Origin: Thermoleophilia bacterium
GTDB taxonomy: Bacteria > Actinomycetota > Thermoleophilia > Miltoncostaeales > Miltoncostaeaceae
Length of the DNA stretch: 10,617 bases
Direction of reading: 5' to 3'
NCBI GenBank assembly: GCA_016463385.1
Contig: JAEMRL010000043.1
Span: forward strand, 1-10,617
Shown here: in pieces, positions 6,740-10,617 of the stretch
How positions within the stretch are numbered: position 1 is the stretch's first letter
How the letters are laid out: the number at the start of each line of letters is the position of its first letter
Made by a program: the position numbers and the translations under genes
Notes under the pieces: generated by a model
The model's database searches: none
What the model was told of the DNA's origin: nothing
What the model saw: the letters and a program-made list of their open reading frames with translations, nothing else

Positions 6740-8038
6740 ATGAGCACCGCGTCCCCGTCTCCCCGGCCGGAGACCATCTCCCTGCACGGCGGGCAGGTCC
6801 CCGACCCGACCACCAACGCGCGCGCCGTCCCGATCTACCAGACCGTCGGATACGCGTTCGACGACGCCCAGCACGCCGAGGACCTCTTCGCCCTCGCCGT
6901 CCCGGGCAACATCTACACGCGCATCATGAACCCGACGTGGGACGTGCTGGAGCAGCGCGTGACGGCCCTCGAGGGAGCCGTCGCCGCCTGCGTCACGGCA
7001 TCCGGGCAGGCCGCGGTGACCTACGCGGTGCTCAACATCACCCGCAGCGGCGACAACATCGTCGCCCTCTCGACGCTCTACGGCGGCACCTACAACCTGT
7101 TCGCCCACACGCTGCCGCAGTACGGCATCGAGGTGCGCTTCGTCGACCCCGACGCACCGGGCGACCTCGCCCAGCACGTCGACGAGAACACCAAGCTGGT
7201 GTTCGCCGAGACCATCGGGAACCCGCGCGTCAACGTGGTGGACATCGACGCCTGGTCGGGCGCCGCGCACGACCTCGGCCTGCCGCTGATCGTGGACAAC
7301 ACCATCGCGACGCCGATCCTGACCCGGGGCCGGGACCACGGCGCCGACATCGTGATCCACTCGCTGACCAAGTTCATCGGCGGGCACGGCACGTCCATCG
7401 GCGGCATCGTCGTGGACAACGGCACCTTCGACTGGACCGCCCACTCCGACCGCTACCCGGGCCTCACGAAGCCGGACCCCTCGTACCACGGGGTCGTCTG
7501 GAGCGACGCCCTCGGGCCGGCGGCCTACATCGGCCGGGTGCGCACCGTGCTGCTGCGCAACACGGGCGCCGCGCTGTCGCCGTTCAACGCCTTCCTGTTC
7601 CTGCAGGGCATCGAGACGCTGCCGCTGCGCATGGAGCGCCACTCCGAGAACGCGCTCGCGGTGGCGACGCACCTCGAGGCGCATCCCCAGGTGACCTGGG
7701 TGTCGTACCCGGGCCTGGCGTCGTCGCCGTACCACGCGGTCGCCGACCGGATCCTGACGGGCGGCTACGGGGCGATCCTGACCTTCGGCATCAAGGGCGG
7801 CCGCGACGCCGGGCGCACGTTCATCGACGCGCTCGGCCTGTTCAGCCACATGGCGAACATCGGCGACGCGAAGTCGCTCGCGATCCACCCGCCCACGACG
7901 ACCCACTCCCAGCTCAACGAGGCGGAGCTCGAGAAGGCCGGCGTGTCGCAGGACATGGTGCGCCTGTCGGTGGGCATCGAGCACATCGACGACATCCTGG
8001 CCGACATCGACCAGGCCCTGGCCGCCGCAGCGGGCTGA
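6740..8038 (+). CDS. metY: O-acetylhomoserine sulfhydrylase (O-acetylhomoserine aminocarboxypropyltransferase)
   Basis: This 432-residue PLP enzyme of the Cys/Met metabolism family (PF01053) is of MetY length. It makes homocysteine from O-acetylhomoserine and sulfide in the direct-sulfhydrylation route to methionine, in the cytoplasm as a homotetramer. Seen in the sequence are an N-terminal SLHGGQVPDPTTNARAVPIYQT stretch (shown here in part, residues 14-35), YTRIMNPT with the phosphate-binding Tyr60-Arg61, TLYGGTYNLF with the PLP-stacking Tyr114, and IVDNT with Asp186. The SLTKFIGGHG segment carries the PLP-binding Lys211. A conserved LAIHPPTTTHSQL block lies near the C-terminus. The ATG has GAGAGGAG 4 nt upstream. 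Other family members (cystathionine gamma-synthase or lyase) are shorter and lack this length, so MetY is the best call. No met regulatory gene is adjacent. Confidence 0.95.
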   Translation: MSTASPSPRPETISLHGGQVPDPTTNARAVPIYQTVGYAFDDAQHAEDLFALAVPGNIYTRIMNPTWDVLEQRVTALEGAVAACVTASGQAAVTYAVLNITRSGDNIVALSTLYGGTYNLFAHTLPQYGIEVRFVDPDAPGDLAQHVDENTKLVFAETIGNPRVNVVDIDAWSGAAHDLGLPLIVDNTIATPILTRGRDHGADIVIHSLTKFIGGHGTSIGGIVVDNGTFDWTAHSDRYPGLTKPDPSYHGVVWSDALGPAAYIGRVRTVLLRNTGAALSPFNAFLFLQGIETLPLRMERHSENALAVATHLEAHPQVTWVSYPGLASSPYHAVADRILTGGYGAILTFGIKGGRDAGRTFIDALGLFSHMANIGDAKSLAIHPPTTTHSQLNEAELEKAGVSQDMVRLSVGIEHIDDILADIDQALAAAAG

Positions 8039-8075
8039 GCCACCCGGACGAGGAGTTGCGCGGTGCGGGTCGCGA

Positions 8076-8091
8076 GGGGGAGCATGCCCCC
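8076..8091 (+). promoter_or_regulatory. Hairpin enclosing the ribosome binding site of the downstream propeller gene
   Basis: GGGGG-AGCATG-CCCCC can form a 5-bp G:C stem with a 6-nt loop whose 3' arm ends directly before the GTG start at 8092. The 5' arm is the purine-rich Shine-Dalgarno tract. In folded form the ribosome binding site would be closed. The remaining bases between metY and this gene (8039-8075) show no terminator, so read-through from metY is possible. Confidence 0.4.
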
Positions 8092-10029
8092 GTGACCCGC
8101 ACCCGCAGCCCCGCCGTCCGCGCCACCCTGCTCGCCTCCGCCGCCGCGCTGGCGGCGGGGACCATCGCCCTCGCGGCACCCGGCGACCTGTCGCTGGTGT
8201 CGGTCTCCTCGTCCGGGGCCCTCGGCACCACCGCCGTGGAGGCCGCTGGCGTCTCGGCCGACGGGCGCCACGTCGCGTTCACGTCGGCCAGCGCGCTCAC
8301 CGCGACACCCACCGGCGGGGTCGTGCAGCTGTATGTCCGCGACCGCACGGCGGGAACCACCACTCTGGCCTCGGCCTCGGCGGCGGGAGCGGCGGCCAAC
8401 GGCGCCGTCGACGCCGACGACGCGGGCAACCCGGCGTTCGCGATCTCCGGCGACGGTCGGTACGTGGTCTTCGCTTCGGTGGCGACCAACCTGACCCCGG
8501 CCGACACCGACGCCGGCAAGGACGTCTACCGCAAGGACCTCACCACCGGTGCCGTGACGCTGATCTCGGTCAACGGTGCCGGGACGAAGGCGAACGCGGC
8601 CGTGTTCGGCGACCCCGACATCTCGGGCGACGGCAACCGCGTCTCCTTCGGCTCGGGCAATGCAACCAACCTCATCACCCCGGATGCGAATGCCGGCAAC
8701 TCGGACATCCTGGTGCGCGATGTCGCGGCCGGCACCACCGTGCTCGCCGCGCAGACGACCGCCGGCGTGCAGGCCAACGGCATCACCGACCGCTCGGCGA
8801 TCAGCGCCGACGGACGGGTGGTGGCCTTCGAGGCCCCCCTTGCGACCGACAACCTCGCCGCCAACGACTCGGGCGGGGGCAACGACGTCTTCGCGCGCAA
8901 CCTCGCGGCGGGGACCCTGGCGCCGGCCAGCGACCCCACCGTGGCCAACGGCGCGACATTCCCCGACATCTCGGGCGACGGGCGGTACGTGGTCTTCGAG
9001 ACCAGTCAGAAGTACGACCCGGTCAACGACGTCTCCGGCGGCAACGACGCGTACCGCCGCGACATGGGCACCACGGCCTTCGTCCTCGCCTCGGCCAAGA
9101 ACGCGAGCGACGTGGGCGGGGGCACGGACGGCACCCGCCCGGTGATCTCCGCCGACGGTAACCGGGTGGCGTTCACCTCCGCATCGACCGATCTCACGAC
9201 CGACGGCAACGCGGCGACCAAGGACGTCTTCGTCCGCGACGTCACGGCCAGGACGACCACTCTGGCCAGCGCCAACGGAGCGACCCAGGGGGCCACCGAC
9301 TCGGACCGCCCGGCCATCGCGCCCAACGGCGCCCTCGCAACATTCGTCTTCACCGACGCCGCCACCAGGCTGGTGAGCACCGACACCAACACCCAGCCCG
9401 ACGTGCACGCCAAGCAGTTCGCCCCGACCGACGCCACCGGCCCGGCGCTCACCCTCACCGGACCCGCCGAGGGCGCCTCCCAGAGCGCCGAGCGGATCGC
9501 CGTGGGCGGCGCGGCCACCGACCCCTCGGGCATCGTGAGCGTGACCGTCGGCGGGACCGCGCTGCCGCTGACCGCGACGGGCGGCTTCTCGACCACGGTC
9601 GCGCTCACCGTCGGCGCCAACACGATCACCGTCGTCGCGCGCGACGGCGCCGGTAACACGACCACCGCGACGCGTACGGTGACCCGCACCGCGCCCGTAG
9701 TGTCCAAGCCCGGGCCGCGGGCGCGCGTGCTGGCCCTGTCGGCCTCGCTGACGAAGGCGGGCGCGGTGCGCGTGGCCTTGCGCCTTTCGGCGAAGGCAAG
9801 GGTCCGGGTCACCCTGCTGCGCCGGACGGTGCGCACCGGCCCACGGCGGGTGGTGCTGCGTCGCATCGGCGCGCCGCTGACCCGCTCGCTGACCGCCGGA
9901 CGGCGCGCGATCGTCTTCACCCCCGCGCGCCGGCTGACCGCCGGCCGCTACGTCGTGCGGGTCCGGTTCCTGACGCCCGTGAGCGGCCCCGTGACGCGGG
10001 CGGCGGCGTTCCGCGTCATCCGCCGCTGA
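8092..10029 (+). CDS. Secreted PD40/TolB-like beta-propeller protein with Ig-like domain and Arg-rich C-terminus
   Basis: No specific gene is recognised. I chose GTG at 8092, giving 645 residues, because it puts a normal signal peptide at the N-terminus (basic start, hydrophobic 11-28, cleavage near ALA-A at 28) behind a GGGGGAG ribosome binding site. The frame stays open far upstream through metY, but only as a shadow. Residues about 52-440 contain seven repeats of the PD40/TolB type, with ISGDGRYVVF-like strands starting near 54, 118, 177, 237, 293, 352 and 409. Each is followed by a DVFVRD-T-G-TT-LAS-like strand. Residues about 450-532 form an Ig-like domain (TLTGPAEG start, VARDGAGNTTT end), similar to the glucodextranase B-like type. 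Residues 541-645 are Arg-rich with no acidic residue. No cysteine is seen. The protein is likely exported and surface-associated; its ligand is unknown. Confidence 0.88.
   Translation: MTRTRSPAVRATLLASAAALAAGTIALAAPGDLSLVSVSSSGALGTTAVEAAGVSADGRHVAFTSASALTATPTGGVVQLYVRDRTAGTTTLASASAAGAAANGAVDADDAGNPAFAISGDGRYVVFASVATNLTPADTDAGKDVYRKDLTTGAVTLISVNGAGTKANAAVFGDPDISGDGNRVSFGSGNATNLITPDANAGNSDILVRDVAAGTTVLAAQTTAGVQANGITDRSAISADGRVVAFEAPLATDNLAANDSGGGNDVFARNLAAGTLAPASDPTVANGATFPDISGDGRYVVFETSQKYDPVNDVSGGNDAYRRDMGTTAFVLASAKNASDVGGGTDGTRPVISADGNRVAFTSASTDLTTDGNAATKDVFVRDVTARTTTLASANGATQGATDSDRPAIAPNGALATFVFTDAATRLVSTDTNTQPDVHAKQFAPTDATGPALTLTGPAEGASQSAERIAVGGAATDPSGIVSVTVGGTALPLTATGGFSTTVALTVGANTITVVARDGAGNTTTATRTVTRTAPVVSKPGPRARVLALSASLTKAGAVRVALRLSAKARVRVTLLRRTVRTGPRRVVLRRIGAPLTRSLTAGRRAIVFTPARRLTAGRYVVRVRFLTPVSGPVTRAAAFRVIRR
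8245..9411 (+). repeat. Seven PD40-type blade repeats inside the secreted protein gene
   Basis: The unit IS(G/A)DGRxVxFxS ... DVFxRD-x3-G-T-x2-LAS recurs seven times at intervals of roughly 55-65 residues. The last copy (IAPNGALATFVF) is the most divergent. This repeat type is different from the EYLVVW/EIxGQRL type of the gene at 2151, so the two propellers are not duplicates of each other. Confidence 0.8.
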
Positions 10030-10132
10030 GCCCGGGGCGCGATTCTTCGGATTCTCTTATGTGACGCCCGGCCTCCCCACAGCCGTCGCTCCTACCGTCG
10101 TGGTGGACATTCCTGCGAACGAGGGGGCGAGC

Positions 10133-10617
10133 GTGACGTTTGGACGACGCAAGATGGTCGCCGTGGCCATCGGAGCAATCGGAGCAGCGGGCCTCGCGGC
10201 GGGGGCCGTGGCGGCGACGAGCGGTTCCTCCGACGACGCCGGGGACCTCGCATCGGCGATCAACAAGCGGGCCGGCACCTCGATCACCGCCGATGACGTG
10301 ACCGGCGCCTACCAGGACGTGCTGAAGGCGAACCTCGCCGAGGCCGTGGCCGCGGGCAAGATCACGCAGGCGCAGGCCGACGAGATGCTCCAGCGCGCGC
10401 AGACGGCCCCCGGACTGCCGCCGCTCGGCATGATGGGCCGCGGTCCGGGCGGCCACGGCCCCCACGCCGACGTGCTCGCGCCGGTCGCCAAGAAGCTGAA
10501 GCTCACCGAGGCCCAGCTGCGCACCAAGCTCGAGGCCGGCACGACGCTGACGGCGATCGCCAAGGCGCAGGGCGTCTCCCGGGCCGACCTGATCGCGACG
10601 ATCACGGCCGCCGGGAC
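10133..10617 (+). CDS. Exported small helical protein, 3' end missing
   Basis: The frame runs off the right edge after 161 codons. The GTG at 10133 follows GAGGGGG (10121-10127) by 5 nt. Residues 8-28 are a hydrophobic export signal or anchor (MVAVAIGAIGAAGLAAGAVA) after a basic GRRK. Cleavage could be near VAA-TS. A polar Ser/Asp linker follows, then helices at about 50-85 (VTGAYQDVLKANLAEAVAAGKI and QAQADEMLQRAQ) and a Gly/Pro/His-rich loop containing GMMGRGPGGHGPH. A second helical unit (about 120-158) carries the pattern KLKLTEAQLRTKL-x-AGTTLTAIAKAQGVS, seen in many uncharacterised exported proteins of Firmicutes and Actinobacteria. No enzymatic residue is evident. The 103 bases upstream hold TACCGT at 10093-10098 as a possible -10 but no convincing -35, and no terminator for the preceding gene. 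Confidence 0.75.
   Translation, partial: MTFGRRKMVAVAIGAIGAAGLAAGAVAATSGSSDDAGDLASAINKRAGTSITADDVTGAYQDVLKANLAEAVAAGKITQAQADEMLQRAQTAPGLPPLGMMGRGPGGHGPHADVLAPVAKKLKLTEAQLRTKLEAGTTLTAIAKAQGVSRADLIATITAAG

Noticed and set aside
6718..8091. Upstream extension of the second propeller frame through metY
   Set aside because: The extension is Arg/Pro/His-rich shadow sequence of metY in another frame. The real gene starts at GTG 8092, where a signal peptide and ribosome binding site appear.
6599..9408. Minus-strand open frames antisense to metY and the second propeller
   Set aside because: The composition is typical of shadows (Arg, Gly, Val, Asp), with no motifs and no promoter or ribosome binding site logic.

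Overview
The window is about 10.6 kb of very GC-rich bacterial chromosome. Codon third positions are strongly G/C, GTG and TTG starts occur, one start looks leaderless, and promoters have TAnnnT -10 hexamers. Together with a GAP-family (Sap/SfLAP) membrane protein and large secreted beta-propeller proteins ending in Arg-rich C-termini, this suggests an actinobacterium, perhaps a Thermoleophilia/Solirubrobacterales-type lineage. The lineage is an inference from gene content, not from a marker gene. No tRNA, rRNA, CRISPR array, insertion sequence or phage gene was seen.

Left part (1-2067): the C-terminal half of a GAP-family membrane protein faces a two-gene minus-strand operon, yceI-like followed after 4 nt by an NADPH-dependent FMN reductase. 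Divergent from it is a MarR-family regulator. The short shared region holds a good promoter for the yceI operon (TTGACC-N17-TAGTTT). Its -35 lies inside a perfect inverted repeat, TTGAC-TG-GTCAA, so the MarR protein probably represses the operon and itself from this site. The regulator carries an unusual C-x3-C pair in its wing, which suggests redox or electrophile sensing.

Middle (2068-6739): a 728-residue secreted protein combines a signal peptide, a seven-repeat acidic beta-propeller and three copies of a helical 'QLxIxQRI' module that I cannot assign to a known family. It ends at a perfect 12-bp GC hairpin shared with the convergent gene typA/bipA (ribosome-associated GTPase). typA appears to be read from a leaderless start 7 nt after a -10 hexamer. 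Upstream of typA, on the same strand, is a 98-residue unrecognised gene with a clear Shine-Dalgarno sequence. A near-perfect LexA/SOS-box-like palindrome (CGAACACATGTTCG) sits over its promoter.

Right part (6740-10617): metY (O-acetylhomoserine sulfhydrylase, methionine synthesis) has a textbook promoter and ribosome binding site. It is followed on the same strand by a second secreted seven-repeat (PD40-like) propeller with an Ig-like domain and an Arg-rich C-terminus without acidic residues. The start codon of that gene abuts a small hairpin that contains its Shine-Dalgarno sequence. The window ends inside a third exported protein, which is small and helical. The most interesting leads are the SOS-like box on the unknown 98-residue gene, the MarR/yceI/flavin reductase switch, and the unassigned triple helical repeat.
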